Assembly (NCBI GenBank): GCA_947331495.1
Contig: CAMZOI010000001.1
Span: forward strand, 1,922,001-1,986,000
DNA: 64,000 nt
Reading direction: 5' to 3'
Origin: Erythrobacteraceae bacterium Alg239-R51
GTDB lineage: Bacteria; Pseudomonadota; Alphaproteobacteria; Sphingomonadales; Sphingomonadaceae
Shown here: positions 49,326 through 59,233 of the stretch, in pieces
Layout of the letters: every line of letters begins with the position of its first letter
Position numbering within the stretch: the first letter of the stretch is position 1
The notes under the pieces: model-generated
Told to the model about the DNA's origin: nothing
Seen by the model: only the letters and a program-made list of their open reading frames with translations
Databases searched by the model: none
Translations under genes and position numbers: made by a program

Positions 49326-50656
49326 CCTATCCCAGACTGACCAGCAAACCGGGGGCGCTGGAGACGGCGGCGATGATCGCGCGCGGCGAGACGTCGGCAT
49401 TCGAGGCGGTCGAACTCGCAATCGCCCGGATCGAGCGCCAGGATGCCCATATCAACGCCGTGGTCGTGACCGATTTCGACCGGGCGCGCGAGACGGCCCG
49501 GGACATGGACCGCGCTTCGCCGGGTGATGACCAGCCCCTGTTCGGCGTCCCGATGACGATAAAGGAAAGCTTCGATATTGCCGGCCTGCCCACCAGCTGG
49601 GGTCACGAAGCGCATGCCGAGACGATCGCATCGACCGATGCCCATGTGGTTCGCAAGCTGAAGGAAGCCGGCGTCGTTTTCCTGGGCAAGACCAATATCC
49701 CGCCCGACCTTGCCGATTGGCAGTCGAACAACCCGGTCTATGGACGAACCAACAATCCCCACGACCACGAACGCTCGCCCGGCGGGTCGAGCGGCGGGGC
49801 GGCCGCTGCCGTCGCCAGCGGAATGGTGCCGTGCGAGTTTGGAAGCGATATCGGCGGATCTGTTCGCGTTCCCGCCCATTTCTGCGGTATCTGGGGGCAC
49901 AAGACGAGTTGGGGTCTGGTCCCGCTGCAGGGGCACGAACATCCAGCGTTGGGCGGGAAAGGGTCGCACGACTTGGCGCTGGGCATCGCCGGACCGCTCG
50001 CCCGCAACGCTGCCGATCTGCGCGTGCTGACCGAGCTGACATCCCGCTTCCCCTTGCGCGAACGAGGCAAGCGACTGGCCGACTGCCGCATTCTCGTCCT
50101 GCTCGACCACCCGGACTGCCCGACCGATGCCGGCGTCCGCGAACCGATCGAGAATGCGATCCGTGCCGTAGAGAATGCCGGGGCTGCGATCGACCGGTCG
50201 AGCGCGCTTCTTCCCGACCTTTCCGTACAGCAGGCCAGTTACATGCGGATGCTCAATGTCGCCATGGCGCGCGGGCTGCCCGGCCCCGATGGCAAACGCG
50301 CGAGCGCGACCGACTGGTTCGAGATGCTGGACGATCAGGCGCGCAACGAACGTGCATGGGACGCGCTTTTCGAGACCTATGACCTGGTGTTTGCGCCGCC
50401 TGCGCCCGTGCTCGCGCTCCCGCACTGCGAGGGCCGCGTGTTCGATGGGACGGTGAGCATCGACGGTTCCGAACATCCCGCCGGTGCAGCCCTGGGATGG
50501 GCAGGTCTCGCGACCTATCCCAACCTTCCCTCGACCGTCTTGCCTGTGGGCGAATCGAATGGGCTGCCTTGCGGGATGCAGGTCATATCGCGCAGGTGGG
50601 CCGATCTCGACTGCATCGCGGCGGCCGGGCAAATCGGACAGATACTTCACGGCTGA
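49322..50656 (+). CDS. Amidase-signature family hydrolase
   Basis: 444 residues. The Ser-cisSer-Lys triad is visible: lysine in GVPMTIKESFD (residue about 80), and the serines in SPGGSSGGAAAAVASGMVPCEFGSDIGGSVRVPA (residues about 153-190). The family hydrolyses amides, from simple carboxamides to glutaminyl-tRNA intermediates; without gatC/gatB next to it and with divergent flanks, a stand-alone amidase is more likely than GatA. Confidence 0.9.
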   Translation: MTYPRLTSKPGALETAAMIARGETSAFEAVELAIARIERQDAHINAVVVTDFDRARETARDMDRASPGDDQPLFGVPMTIKESFDIAGLPTSWGHEAHAETIASTDAHVVRKLKEAGVVFLGKTNIPPDLADWQSNNPVYGRTNNPHDHERSPGGSSGGAAAAVASGMVPCEFGSDIGGSVRVPAHFCGIWGHKTSWGLVPLQGHEHPALGGKGSHDLALGIAGPLARNAADLRVLTELTSRFPLRERGKRLADCRILVLLDHPDCPTDAGVREPIENAIRAVENAGAAIDRSSALLPDLSVQQASYMRMLNVAMARGLPGPDGKRASATDWFEMLDDQARNERAWDALFETYDLVFAPPAPVLALPHCEGRVFDGTVSIDGSEHPAGAALGWAGLATYPNLPSTVLPVGESNGLPCGMQVISRRWADLDCIAAAGQIGQILHG

Positions 50657-50667
50657 AAGACGCGAAA

Positions 50668-51369
50668 ATGGGTAATCAGCGGGCCATGCGGCGCTTCGCG
50701 CGATGGCATATCTGGCTTGGATGGTTGATCGGATTGCCGATCCTGATGTGGACCGTCACCGGACTTGTCATGACCATCCGGCCTATCGACGAGGTCCGCG
50801 GCGAGCATCTGCGCAAGGATGTCGCGGAAATGGCGCTACCCCCGGATACCGAAATCTCCGTCGCGCTCCCCTTTGCGAGCACCAGGCCGGTACGCTCGGT
50901 CACCACGCAGGTCGAACGGGGCGAAACCGTCACTCGCATCACCTATATGGACGGCACGAGCGAGCGCTTTCTTGCAGATGGGCGCAAGATGTCGCCGCTG
51001 TCGGACGTGGAGGCCCGGCTGATCGTTGCCGAAGCGATCGAAGGGGGCGACAGCGTCACCGGAACGCGGCGCTTCAATGCCGATGACGTTCCGTTCGATT
51101 TCCGCCGCCCGGTCCCGGTCTGGCAGGTCGCACTCGACGACGGCACCCACGTCTATGTCGGGACCGAAACAGGCCGCATCGAAGCGGTGCGCACGCAATG
51201 GTGGCGAATTTTCGATTTCGTGTGGGGCCTTCACATCATGGACCTGAAGGAGCGCGAGGATACCAGTCACCCGGTGTTGATCCTGTTTGCAATCCTCTCT
51301 TCGATCGGAGCCCTGCTGGGTTGCGTCCTGCTGTTCCGCCGCCGCAAGACCCGCGTCGTTGCCCGATGA
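50668..51369 (+). CDS. PepSY-domain membrane protein
   Basis: 233 residues with an N-terminal helix (HIWLGWLIGLPILMWTVTGLVM) and a C-terminal one (PVLILFAILSSIGALLGCVLLF). The beginning (RRFARWHIWLGW) is that of the PepSY-associated TM family. The periplasmic part contains a PepSY-like segment (VPVWQVALDDGTHVYVGTETGRIEAV). Related proteins reduce ferric siderophores or bind peptidase inhibitors; no such partner is adjacent. It overlaps the next gene by 4 bp. Confidence 0.82.
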   Translation: MGNQRAMRRFARWHIWLGWLIGLPILMWTVTGLVMTIRPIDEVRGEHLRKDVAEMALPPDTEISVALPFASTRPVRSVTTQVERGETVTRITYMDGTSERFLADGRKMSPLSDVEARLIVAEAIEGGDSVTGTRRFNADDVPFDFRRPVPVWQVALDDGTHVYVGTETGRIEAVRTQWWRIFDFVWGLHIMDLKEREDTSHPVLILFAILSSIGALLGCVLLFRRRKTRVVAR

Positions 51370-52013
51370 ACGAGCAGATCCTCACTCCATTGCTCGACTG
51401 GCTGGATCTGGCGGGAGTGGCAATCTTCGCGCTGACCGGCGCGCTCATCGCCGCGCGCGAGAAACAGACGATCGTCACCGTCGCCTTCTTCGCCCTGATT
51501 ACCGGCGTCGGCGGGGGCACGGTGCGCGACCTGTTGATCGGTGCGCCGGTCTTCTGGATCTCGGACCCATGGGTCGCCGCCGTATGCCTGGCCGTCGCGC
51601 TTCTCACCTGGTTCACGCCCACTCGCTGGTGGGAGGGCAAGCTGCTCGACCTTGCCGACGGACTGGGATTGACTGCCTATGCGGTGATCGGATCGGCCAA
51701 GGCCATGAGTTATGGCGTTGCGCCGATACCGGCTATCCTGATGGGCGTCGTGACCGGCACGGTGGGCGGCATCATCCGTGACATGATCGCCGGCCGGCCG
51801 TCCATCCTCATGCGCCCGGAACTCTACGTGACCGCCGCGGCTCTATCGGCAAGCCTGGCCGTGATGGGGGAATTCGTGGCATTGCCGCGCACCTGGGTGT
51901 GGGTGATTGCAACGATAGCGGGCTATGGCCTGCGCGCCGCAGCCATCAAGTGGAACCTGTCGCTTCCGCACTATCGCGAATCGGAAAGCAAGGAGCCATC
52001 CGGTCCGGGTTAA
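51366..52013 (+). CDS. TRIC/UPF0126 family membrane protein
   Basis: 215 residues, about seven hydrophobic helices arranged as two similar halves. Each half has the glycine motif with arginine: ITGVGGGTVRDLLIG (residues about 43-57) and VVTGTVGGIIRDMIAG (about 128-143). Prokaryotic homologues of TRIC cation channels have this pattern; YadS/YicG are relatives. It starts in an ATGA overlap with the PepSY gene. The ion or solute carried is unknown. Confidence 0.9.
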   Translation: MNEQILTPLLDWLDLAGVAIFALTGALIAAREKQTIVTVAFFALITGVGGGTVRDLLIGAPVFWISDPWVAAVCLAVALLTWFTPTRWWEGKLLDLADGLGLTAYAVIGSAKAMSYGVAPIPAILMGVVTGTVGGIIRDMIAGRPSILMRPELYVTAAALSASLAVMGEFVALPRTWVWVIATIAGYGLRAAAIKWNLSLPHYRESESKEPSGPG

Positions 52014-52081
52014 CCCGTGCCATACTCGACGCCGGCTAGGTTGCGGGAAAGCGACCAGTTGGAAGACCGCTCCCAAGGCAG

Positions 52082-52111
52082 AACGGTCCGGACATGAAGG
52101 CCCGGACCGTT
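52082..52111. terminator. Convergent terminator-like palindrome
   Basis: Ten perfect pairs (AACGGTCCGG / CCGGACCGTT) around a ten-base loop, between two genes facing each other (ends at 52013 and 52133). It is followed by a moderately T-rich stretch on the plus strand. A bidirectional stop of transcription is likely. Confidence 0.6.
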
Positions 52112-52132
52112 GCTTGTCGTTTCGGTGACGGT

Positions 52133-52714
52133 TCAGCGCAGACCGCGAATACCGCTAAAATCGATATGCGAAACCCGCCCGCGATCGATGTGACAGGTGA
52201 ACTTGCCAGTGTCGGTGCGGTTGTAGCGCCCGCGCCGGTCATAGCGTCCACGACGGTCGTAGCGTCCATAGCCGCGCTGACCTTCCACCGCGATGCGACC
52301 CTTCACGCGCCAACCATAGCGAGTATCGTCGACATCGCGGATATCGGTGACTTCGGCATAGCGGTAACCGGACCGGCGTGCATCGTTGCTCGCCGCGTTG
52401 ACACAGCGCTGAATAGCGGCCCGGGGATTGCCGCGACTGCGGTAAGCCTGACGGCGATAGTCGCGTCCGTCGTTGTAATAGCGCCCGTCACGGTAATAGC
52501 GATCGCCGCGGTAGTAATCGCGGTCCTTGCTCGCGCTATTGGCGATTGCGGCAATGCCGCCGATGATCACTGCGCCGGCGATGATTTCCCCGACGGAAAT
52601 GCCATCGTCGTCACGGTATTGCGCGTGGGCCGGTGTCGTCGTGGCCAACGCCATCGCACCGACAGTAGCGAATGCGATCCCACCCTTCGCAAAGCCCTTG
52701 GTCGTAAGTTTCAT
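52133..52714 (-). CDS. Secreted tyrosine/arginine-rich protein
   Basis: 193 residues with a signal peptide cleaved after PAHAQ. After that comes a glycine-zipper-like hydrophobic segment (GEIIAGAVIIGGIAAIANS), then a region rich in Y, R, D and G (DRDYYRGDRYYRDGRYYNDGRDYRRQ), and a folded-looking C-terminus with two cysteines (IQRCVNAASNDARRSGYRY, KFTCHIDRG). The repeats DRRGRY occur three times near residue 155-170. Envelope location is likely; function unknown. Confidence 0.78.
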   Translation of the reverse strand: MKLTTKGFAKGGIAFATVGAMALATTTPAHAQYRDDDGISVGEIIAGAVIIGGIAAIANSASKDRDYYRGDRYYRDGRYYNDGRDYRRQAYRSRGNPRAAIQRCVNAASNDARRSGYRYAEVTDIRDVDDTRYGWRVKGRIAVEGQRGYGRYDRRGRYDRRGRYNRTDTGKFTCHIDRGRVSHIDFSGIRGLR

Positions 52715-52846
52715 CTGAGGCTCTCCTCGATCTCGAACCGGGGCGGGATTGCCTCGGTTGACTGAAGGTATAGAAGAGCCGCGGTGAGATACCGCTGAAC
52801 TGCACCGACAGAATTCGTTCAGAAAACAAGTCAGGTTTGTGAATGC

Positions 52847-54244
52847 TTAGTTCTCGAGCGTTTTGAGGACATCGCGCGTGAATGCGACGATGTCGAACCG
52901 GGAACCGGACGGATCTTCGCCGCGTCTGACGATGATCACGTCCATGCTCGGAACAATCACGACATATTGTCCGCGATTGCCCATGGCGGCGAATGTGTCG
53001 CGCGGAATACCCTCGTGCTGGTTGAACAGCCAGAACCCGGCACCGTAGCCGAACCCGTTGTCCGGTTGCGGGCCCGAAGGCGACGATACGTAATCGAGCC
53101 ACCAGTCGGGCAGAACGCGTTGGCCGGTCGGAAGCACCCCATCGTCGAGATAGAGCTGACCGAGTCTGGAAAGGTCCCGGGCGGTCGACCAGACCTGGCT
53201 TGAGAGGATGTAGTCGCCCTGCCAGTCAGTCTCGGCAACGGTATCGTGCATGCCGAGCCTGACAAAGAATTCCGCCGGCGAGTGGTCATCGAAGGCTTCT
53301 TCGATAGCTTTTATCGCTGCCAGCGTATCGTTGTTGGCGTAGCGATAGACGCTTCCAGGCGCATGGATCAGGGGCCAATGCAGGGCCGTCTCCTCGACCG
53401 TCGACCCACCGAAATACAGCGGATCGGTACGATTTCCGGCAGTGTCCGAATAACGCCCCGAAGCCATCCGAAGGAGGTGGTCGATAGTGATCGCACGGCG
53501 TGGGTCGCCATCACGCTCGCCCAGGCCCGCAGAACCCGTCACAGCAATGTCGCCTTGTACAACGGCCGCCCCGACCAGGGTTGCTGCGATACTCTTGGCA
53601 ACGGACCAGGTGCGCTGGGGCACGTCAGGTCCGAAACCGTCCGCATATCGCTCCGCCACCAGCTGCCTGTTCCGCACTATCAAGGCCGCAGTGGATCTGG
53701 TGCCTTCGCCATAGGTCTTCCCGTCGAAAGCTGCCCCGAGCTCCTCCGGCAGTGTGCCGGTGCCTTCAAGAAATCCGGTGGCATTGTTGCGCTCGGCAAT
53801 TGTCGGTCTCATCGGGCCGGACAAGCTATCCTGCATTCTTTCGAAAGTGGCGCCGATCGGAGCAGTTCGGCAACCTCGTCCGACATGATGCATGGCGACA
53901 CGGGGCGGGCTGTTCTGGTCCCATTCGACCATCACGCCCTCGACCAACCCCGTATCGTCGCGGATGATCTTTGCTGGCAGTTCGTCGATTAGCTCATCGA
54001 GCGGAGCCTGGATGCCGGCAAGCTCCCAGTTTTCGATACTTTGCACAGAACGTTCAGCGCCAGCCCGCTCGGCATTGGCAACCGCACTGCAAAGGAAGAG
54101 CGCCTTGTATCCCCCGGCAAGCGCACGGTCGTATCGACTCTCGAGCGTATCTTGCTGCGACTGTGCGAAGGCGGGGGCTGCGGCGGGAATGGTGGCGAGC
54201 AGCGCGGCGGCTGCGAGGGCGTGTCTCAACATTCGGACACCCAT
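52847..54244 (-). CDS. Secreted serine hydrolase (beta-lactamase family)
   Basis: 465 residues. The signal peptide ends at APAFAQ. S-x-x-K is S214-V-A-K217 in TWSVAKSIAATL, and the second motif is Y-A-N in VYRYANNDT. An N-terminal 150-residue extension precedes the catalytic domain. GGAAGG precedes ATG 54244; an ATG 12 bp later is possible. This is the 6-aminohexanoate-dimer-hydrolase/EstB-like branch of the fold; the substrate is unknown. It is separated from rplQ by a strong terminator. Confidence 0.87.
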   Translation of the reverse strand: MGVRMLRHALAAAALLATIPAAAPAFAQSQQDTLESRYDRALAGGYKALFLCSAVANAERAGAERSVQSIENWELAGIQAPLDELIDELPAKIIRDDTGLVEGVMVEWDQNSPPRVAMHHVGRGCRTAPIGATFERMQDSLSGPMRPTIAERNNATGFLEGTGTLPEELGAAFDGKTYGEGTRSTAALIVRNRQLVAERYADGFGPDVPQRTWSVAKSIAATLVGAAVVQGDIAVTGSAGLGERDGDPRRAITIDHLLRMASGRYSDTAGNRTDPLYFGGSTVEETALHWPLIHAPGSVYRYANNDTLAAIKAIEEAFDDHSPAEFFVRLGMHDTVAETDWQGDYILSSQVWSTARDLSRLGQLYLDDGVLPTGQRVLPDWWLDYVSSPSGPQPDNGFGYGAGFWLFNQHEGIPRDTFAAMGNRGQYVVIVPSMDVIIVRRGEDPSGSRFDIVAFTRDVLKTLEN

Positions 54245-54264
54245 GCCATGCCTTCCGGACTACG

Positions 54265-54300
54265 CAAAACAAAAGGGCAGGAAGGTTACCCTCCCTGCCC
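54265..54300 (-). terminator. Rho-independent terminator of the ribosomal alpha operon
   Basis: On the minus strand GGGCAGGGAGG pairs with CCTTCCTGCCC (one wobble) around a GTAA tetraloop, followed by TTTTGTTTT. It is 25 bp past the rplQ stop. Confidence 0.93.
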
Positions 54301-54324
54301 AGCTTGTCTCAAATTCTATTAGGT

Positions 54325-54744
54325 TCAGGCGTCTTCGTATTCTTCTTCGCTCATCACCGGGCCACTGTCTTGACCCTTGGCATCGACATCGCGCTCGACG
54401 AATTCGATGACTGCCATCTGCGCGGCGTCGCTGCTGCGATAGCCGGCCTTGATCACGCGGGTGTAGCCACCGTCGCGATCGGAATAACGCTCGGCCAGAA
54501 CGTCGAACAGTTTCTTCAGCTGCGTCTCGTCGCCCAGTCGGCTCATTGCGATGCGCCGGTTCGAAAGACCGCCGCGCTTTGCCAGCGTAATCAGCTTTTC
54601 AATATAGGGGCGCAGTTCCTTGGCCTTGGCGGCGGTGGTGAGGATCTGCTCGTGCTTGATGAGAGCAGCGCTCATATTGCGAAACAGGGCTTTGCGATGA
54701 CCCGTCTTGCGCTGCAGCTTACGGCCGGAAATCTTGTGACGCAT
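54325..54744 (-). CDS. rplQ: 50S ribosomal protein L17
   Basis: 139 residues. The N-terminal [24 protein letters not shown] is diagnostic of L17. The bacterial core ends near residue 118, and a short acidic tail ([16 protein letters not shown]) follows, as in other alphaproteobacteria. It is the last gene of the alpha operon, 88 bp after rpoA. Confidence 0.97.
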   Translation of the reverse strand: MRHKISGRKLQRKTGHRKALFRNMSAALIKHEQILTTAAKAKELRPYIEKLITLAKRGGLSNRRIAMSRLGDETQLKKLFDVLAERYSDRDGGYTRVIKAGYRSSDAAQMAVIEFVERDVDAKGQDSGPVMSEEEYEDA

Positions 54745-54832
54745 GTTCTAGTCCTTCGTTCGTAGGGGGCCCGTACGAGGTAGCCCGATACGGGCCGGAT
54801 TGAGGGGTCCGGCCCATGCCCCGTACGAGGTC

Positions 54833-55888
54833 TTAGCCCAGTAGCTCCTGTTCGAGCTTCTTGGCCATTTCCTCGATATTCTCCGGCGGCCATCCGGGGA
54901 TGTCCATGCCAAGCCGCAGACCCATCGACGAGAGCACTTCCTTGATCTCGTTGAGGCTCTTGCGACCGAAATTGGGCGTACGGAGCATTTCGGCTTCGGT
55001 CTTCTGCACCAGATCGCCGATATAGATGATGTTGTCGTTCTTGAGGCAGTTCGCCGAACGGACAGACAATTCCAGTTCGTCCACTTTCTTGAGAAGATAG
55101 CGGTTGAGCTGGTTGGTGTCGCTTTCCTGCGGTTCTGCCGCCTGGCCGATCATGGCCGAGCTCGGCTGCGGGATGCCTTCCTCGAAGTGCACGAACAGGC
55201 TTAGCTGGTCCTGAAGGATACGCGCGGCATAGGCCACGGCGTCTTCGGGCGTGACCGTGCCATCGGTTTCAATGGTGAGGTTGAGCTTGTCGTAGTCGAG
55301 CTCCTGCCCGACGCGGGCGTTCTCGACCTTGTAGCTTACCTGGCGCACCGGGGAATAAAGCGAGTCGACCGGGATCAGGCCGATCGGTGCATCGACCGGA
55401 CGGTTCATCACTGCGGGACTGTAGCCCTTGCCGGTATCGGCTGTCAGTTCCATGTTGAGGTTGGCGCCCTCGTCGAGATGACAGATCACGAGATCCTTGT
55501 TCATCACCTCGATATCGCCGGACACGGCAATGTCGCCGGCTTTCACCGGACCGGGGCCAGTCGCGGAAAGCTGCAGGCGCTTCATGCCCTCGCCTTCCAT
55601 CTTGAGAGCGATCTGCTTCACGTTCAGGACGATGTCCGTGACATCCTCGCGCACACCGGCGAGCGAGGAGAATTCATGCAGTACGTTCTCGATCTTGATC
55701 GAGGTAATGGCAGCACCCTGAAGGCTCGACAGCAATACGCGGCGCAGCGCATTGCCGAGCGTAAGGCCGAAGCCACGCTCAAGCGGTTCCGCGACGAAAG
55801 TGGCCTTGCGGCCCTTGTCACCGGAATCCTTGATATCGAGAGTGTTGGGTTTCTTGAGTTCCTGCCAGTTCTTGTTGTTGACGGACAT
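54833..55888 (-). CDS. rpoA: RNA polymerase alpha subunit
   Basis: 351 residues. The N-terminal dimerisation domain carries [32 protein letters not shown]; the C-terminal domain (from about residue 255) has [48 protein letters not shown], which contacts UP elements and activators. Length and order (rpsK-rpoA-rplQ) are standard; rpsD is not in this cluster, as usual in alphaproteobacteria. Confidence 0.98.
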   Translation of the reverse strand: MSVNNKNWQELKKPNTLDIKDSGDKGRKATFVAEPLERGFGLTLGNALRRVLLSSLQGAAITSIKIENVLHEFSSLAGVREDVTDIVLNVKQIALKMEGEGMKRLQLSATGPGPVKAGDIAVSGDIEVMNKDLVICHLDEGANLNMELTADTGKGYSPAVMNRPVDAPIGLIPVDSLYSPVRQVSYKVENARVGQELDYDKLNLTIETDGTVTPEDAVAYAARILQDQLSLFVHFEEGIPQPSSAMIGQAAEPQESDTNQLNRYLLKKVDELELSVRSANCLKNDNIIYIGDLVQKTEAEMLRTPNFGRKSLNEIKEVLSSMGLRLGMDIPGWPPENIEEMAKKLEQELLG

Positions 55889-55995
55889 GGATTTCCCCTG
55901 GGGCTTAAGTGCGGGCGGAACCGAGGCTCTTCGTCAAGAGCGCCCGGTCCGTGAGAGTGTCGGCGAACCCGAATGGCTCGCCAGGCAGGTACGGA

Positions 55996-56385
55996 TCAGA
56001 CGCGACGACGCTTGGACGGGCGAACCCCGTTATGCGGAATCGGCGTCACGTCGCGGATGGAAGTGATGGTGAAACCCACCGCCGCAAGACCGCGCAGAGC
56101 GCTCTCGCGACCCGATCCCGGGCCCTTCACTTCGACTTCGAGCGTGCGCACGCCATGTTCGGCAGCCTTGCGGCCGGCATCGTCGGCGGCGACCTGCGCA
56201 GCGTAGGGCGTCGACTTGCGGCTTCCCTTGAAGCCCATCGTGCCGGCGCTCGACCAGCTGATGGCATTGCCCTGCGCATCGGTGATGGTAATCATCGTGT
56301 TGTTGAAGCTGGCGTTGATATGCGCGACGCCGCTCGAAATGTTCTTCTTGTCGCGCCGCCGGATCCGGCCTGGTTCGCGTGCCAT
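55996..56385 (-). CDS. rpsK: 30S ribosomal protein S11
   Basis: 129 residues. Family blocks [44 protein letters not shown], and the basic C-terminal [18 protein letters not shown] are intact. It lies in the 30S platform next to S21/S18. It follows rpsM by 56 bp and precedes rpoA by 107 bp on the same strand. Confidence 0.98.
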   Translation of the reverse strand: MAREPGRIRRRDKKNISSGVAHINASFNNTMITITDAQGNAISWSSAGTMGFKGSRKSTPYAAQVAADDAGRKAAEHGVRTLEVEVKGPGSGRESALRGLAAVGFTITSIRDVTPIPHNGVRPSKRRRV

Positions 56386-56441
56386 GATGTGTGTTCCTTG
56401 TATATTCTCAAGAAGGGAAAAGCTTCAGGCCGAGCCTGAGC

Positions 56442-56810
56442 TTACTTCTTCTTGCCGGCGATCGGCTTGGCCTTACCCTTGCGGGTACGGGCGTTGGTAT
56501 GGGTGCGCTGGCCGCGGACGGGCAGACCGGCACGATGACGCAAACCGCGATAGGAACGCAGATCCATCAAACGCTTGATGTTCATCGCGGTATCGCGGCG
56601 AAGGTCGCCTTCTACCATGTGCTCTTCATCGATCGTCTCGCGGATGCGCAGAACTTCCTCGTCGGTCAGATCCTGTACGCGGGCCTTCTGATCGATGCCG
56701 AGCTTGTCGGCGATTTCCACGGCCTTCGTGCGACCGATCCCGTGAATATAGGTGAGCGCGATAATAACGCGCTTGTTGGTGGGGATATTCACCCCGGCAA
56801 TACGAGCCAC
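56442..56810 (-). CDS. rpsM: 30S ribosomal protein S13
   Basis: 122 residues. [30 protein letters not shown] and the C-terminal [24 protein letters not shown] are the standard blocks. S13 contacts the 50S subunit and P-site tRNA. It normally follows adk or secY directly in alphaproteobacteria; here gdhA and a secreted protein gene intervene, with 280 bp free before rpsM that should hold its own promoter. Confidence 0.98.
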   Translation of the reverse strand: MARIAGVNIPTNKRVIIALTYIHGIGRTKAVEIADKLGIDQKARVQDLTDEEVLRIRETIDEEHMVEGDLRRDTAMNIKRLMDLRSYRGLRHRAGLPVRGQRTHTNARTRKGKAKPIAGKKK

Positions 56811-57090
56811 TTAATTCTCCATGCTCCACAGGGGCTAGGTGCAGCGGCCCCCATCTCAACGCCTTGTTTCACTGACATTTACGGGCGCAGTTAACGCAAA
56901 AAACCCGGGTGGCGCGTTTGAATACTGCCGCCTGCCGGAATCACCGCCATGTCGAATGAGTTGCGCGCTTAGGGCGATTCGACCCTCAGGTCAACCGGCA
57001 AGCACGCGCAAAAGGACGTCGCTGCCAACGCGGGTGGGCACGCCGTCCTGTTCGAGATGCGATACTACAGCTTTGGCTCGACGTCAAAAC

Positions 57091-58452
57091 TCACATGACC
57101 CCGAAAGCCAGCATAGCATCGGCGACTTTCTTGAACCCGGCAATGTTCGCGCCACGGACGTAATTTACCGGGCCATCGTCGCGTGCTCCATACTCGACGC
57201 ACTTTTCGTGGATATCCGTCATCAATTCGGCGAGCATGTTGTCGAGCCTGTCATGTTTCCAGCTGATCCCTTCGGCATTCTGGCTCATTTCGAGACCTGA
57301 AACAGCTACGCCGCCTGCGTTGGCAGCCTTGCCCGGTCCGTACAGGATCTTCGCATCCTGCAGGATTTGGACCGCATCGAAGGTGGTGGGCATGTTCGCA
57401 CCTTCGACAACAGCCATGCAGCCATTGTCTAACAATGCCCTTGCATCGTCCTCGCAGATCTCGTTTTGCGTGGCGCACGGCATGGCGATATCGCATTCGA
57501 CCTGCCATGGCATGTCGCCCGAATGGTAAGTCGCGTCAGGATATTCCTCGACATACTCGCCGATCCGTCCGCGTCGCTCGTTCTTGAGCTTCTTGACCCA
57601 AGCGATCTTGTCCGCATCGATGCCGTCCGGATCGTGTACGAAGCCATCGCTATCCGACAAGGTCAGAACCTTGCCACCCAGCGAGCAGGCTTTCTCGGCC
57701 GCATGCAGGGCCACGTTGCCCGCGCCGGAAATCACAATCGATTTTCCATCGATCCCGTCGTCGGCATGTTCCAGCATGTTTTGAAGGAATTCGACCGCTC
57801 CGTAACCCGTGGCCTCAGGACGCATCTGCGACCCACCGAATTCGGTGTCCTTACCGGTAAGGACGCCTTCCCAGCGGTTGGTGATGCGTTTGTACTGGCC
57901 GAAAAGATACCCGATCTCGCGACTGCCGACGCCCATGTCACCTGCCGGCACGTCGACACTGGGCCCGATATAGCGATGCAGTTCGGTCATGAAACTCTGG
58001 CAAAAGCGCATTACCTCGCGGTCGCTCTTGCCTTTCGGATCGAAATTCGAACCGCCCTTCCCGCCTCCAAGCGGCAAGCCGGTCAGCGAATTCTTGAAGG
58101 TCTGTTCGAAAGCAAGGAACTTGAGCACGCTTTCGGTCACGCTGGGATGAAAGCGGATACCCCCTTTATAAGGACCGATCGCATTGTTGTTCTGGACTCG
58201 CCAACCGCGCTCGACGCGGACATTGTTGTCGTCATCCTCCCAGCACACGCGGAACGAAACGATGCGGTCCGGTTCTGCAAGACGGCGAAGGATCTGCGCC
58301 TCGTGGTACTCGTCCTTGTCCTCGATGAAACCGTATACGTCGCGCGCCACCTCATGGACCGCCTGTACGAATTCGGTCTGACCAGGATTGCGTTCCTCGA
58401 CGCCCTGCATGAAGGTCGAGAAATCGACCTTCCGATCATGCACCGATGCCAT
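57091..58452 (-). CDS. gdhA: NADP-type glutamate dehydrogenase
   Basis: 453 residues from ATG 58452, which has GGAGGGG 9 bases upstream; an ATG 18 bp earlier is less likely. It makes glutamate from 2-oxoglutarate and ammonia. The catalytic lysine is in PLGGGKGGSNFDPKGKSD, the substrate region in GWRVQNNNAIGPYKGGIRFHPSV, the nucleotide motif in SIVISGAGNVALHAAEKA. Size fits the hexameric NADP enzyme of E. coli (447). Its position inside the ribosomal cluster is unusual. Confidence 0.95.
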   Translation of the reverse strand: MASVHDRKVDFSTFMQGVEERNPGQTEFVQAVHEVARDVYGFIEDKDEYHEAQILRRLAEPDRIVSFRVCWEDDDNNVRVERGWRVQNNNAIGPYKGGIRFHPSVTESVLKFLAFEQTFKNSLTGLPLGGGKGGSNFDPKGKSDREVMRFCQSFMTELHRYIGPSVDVPAGDMGVGSREIGYLFGQYKRITNRWEGVLTGKDTEFGGSQMRPEATGYGAVEFLQNMLEHADDGIDGKSIVISGAGNVALHAAEKACSLGGKVLTLSDSDGFVHDPDGIDADKIAWVKKLKNERRGRIGEYVEEYPDATYHSGDMPWQVECDIAMPCATQNEICEDDARALLDNGCMAVVEGANMPTTFDAVQILQDAKILYGPGKAANAGGVAVSGLEMSQNAEGISWKHDRLDNMLAELMTDIHEKCVEYGARDDGPVNYVRGANIAGFKKVADAMLAFGVM

Positions 58453-58586
58453 GGTAAACCCCTCCTGCAACCCGTCGCCGGGTGTCTCTCAAGAGAAGAA
58501 ATCTCGCGGGCCGCTCTTGTTCCGCACTTCGCAGCGATTACGCTTGGCCGGGCGGGTCAATCTGCAAAAACGGCTATATTGTTCGG

Positions 58587-59177
58587 CTATTCCGGAGCCG
58601 GCGAGGCCTCGTCACTGGTGGCTGGATCGCGCGTGCCACCCAGATGATCTCTCAAGCCGTGGAGTTGCTGCGTCATGACACTATCGACCGCTCCGGAAAT
58701 TTCAGCGATTTCGTACCGCATTGCGCCGCCGACATTATACTCCCACACGATCCGCGTGCCGTCCTCAGTTTCCTCCAGCGTGATTGTGAGAACGCCAGTT
58801 GCGGGTTCACCTTGAAGGGGCCCCAGGCCGCCGCGCATGCGAAGCATCCGCAACGGATGCGCCTGGATGACCGCAGCATGCTGTACGCTCCCATCGAGCG
58901 AGAAGCCATCGGCAACGTCTTCGCCGGGCAAACGCTCGCAAAAGCAACCACCGGCCTGTGGCTCCAGCGCCATGTTGGTCGCATCACCGGACCACGTATG
59001 CTGATCGCTCCACCAGTCTCCCGGTTTCGTAAGGGCCAGCCAGGTTGCCATTGAGTTGGCCGAAACTGTCGCTGTGTCCCGCGTGACGAATCCGTCGTCG
59101 TTGCTCGTCACCACTTCTGCGCTCAGTGGCGCACTCGTCAGCATGCAGGCGATCAGCGTGAAGAAAGAACGATACAT
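58587..59177 (-). CDS. Secreted SRPBCC/START-like protein
   Basis: 196 residues with a signal peptide ending at APLSAE. The pattern VTRDTATVSANSMATWLALTKPGDWWSDQHTWSGDATNMALEPQAGGCFCERLP, followed by LTITLEETEDGTRIVWEYNVGGAM, is that of the SRPBCC (polyketide cyclase/START) fold that binds hydrophobic ligands. Secretion is less common for the fold. It lies 57 bp after adk and 134 bp before gdhA. Confidence 0.8.
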   Translation of the reverse strand: MYRSFFTLIACMLTSAPLSAEVVTSNDDGFVTRDTATVSANSMATWLALTKPGDWWSDQHTWSGDATNMALEPQAGGCFCERLPGEDVADGFSLDGSVQHAAVIQAHPLRMLRMRGGLGPLQGEPATGVLTITLEETEDGTRIVWEYNVGGAMRYEIAEISGAVDSVMTQQLHGLRDHLGGTRDPATSDEASPAPE

Positions 59178-59233
59178 GGTTTGTCTCCCTCATTGGGAAG
59201 CACACTGTACGCGATCGCAACCGGCGGAGTAAG

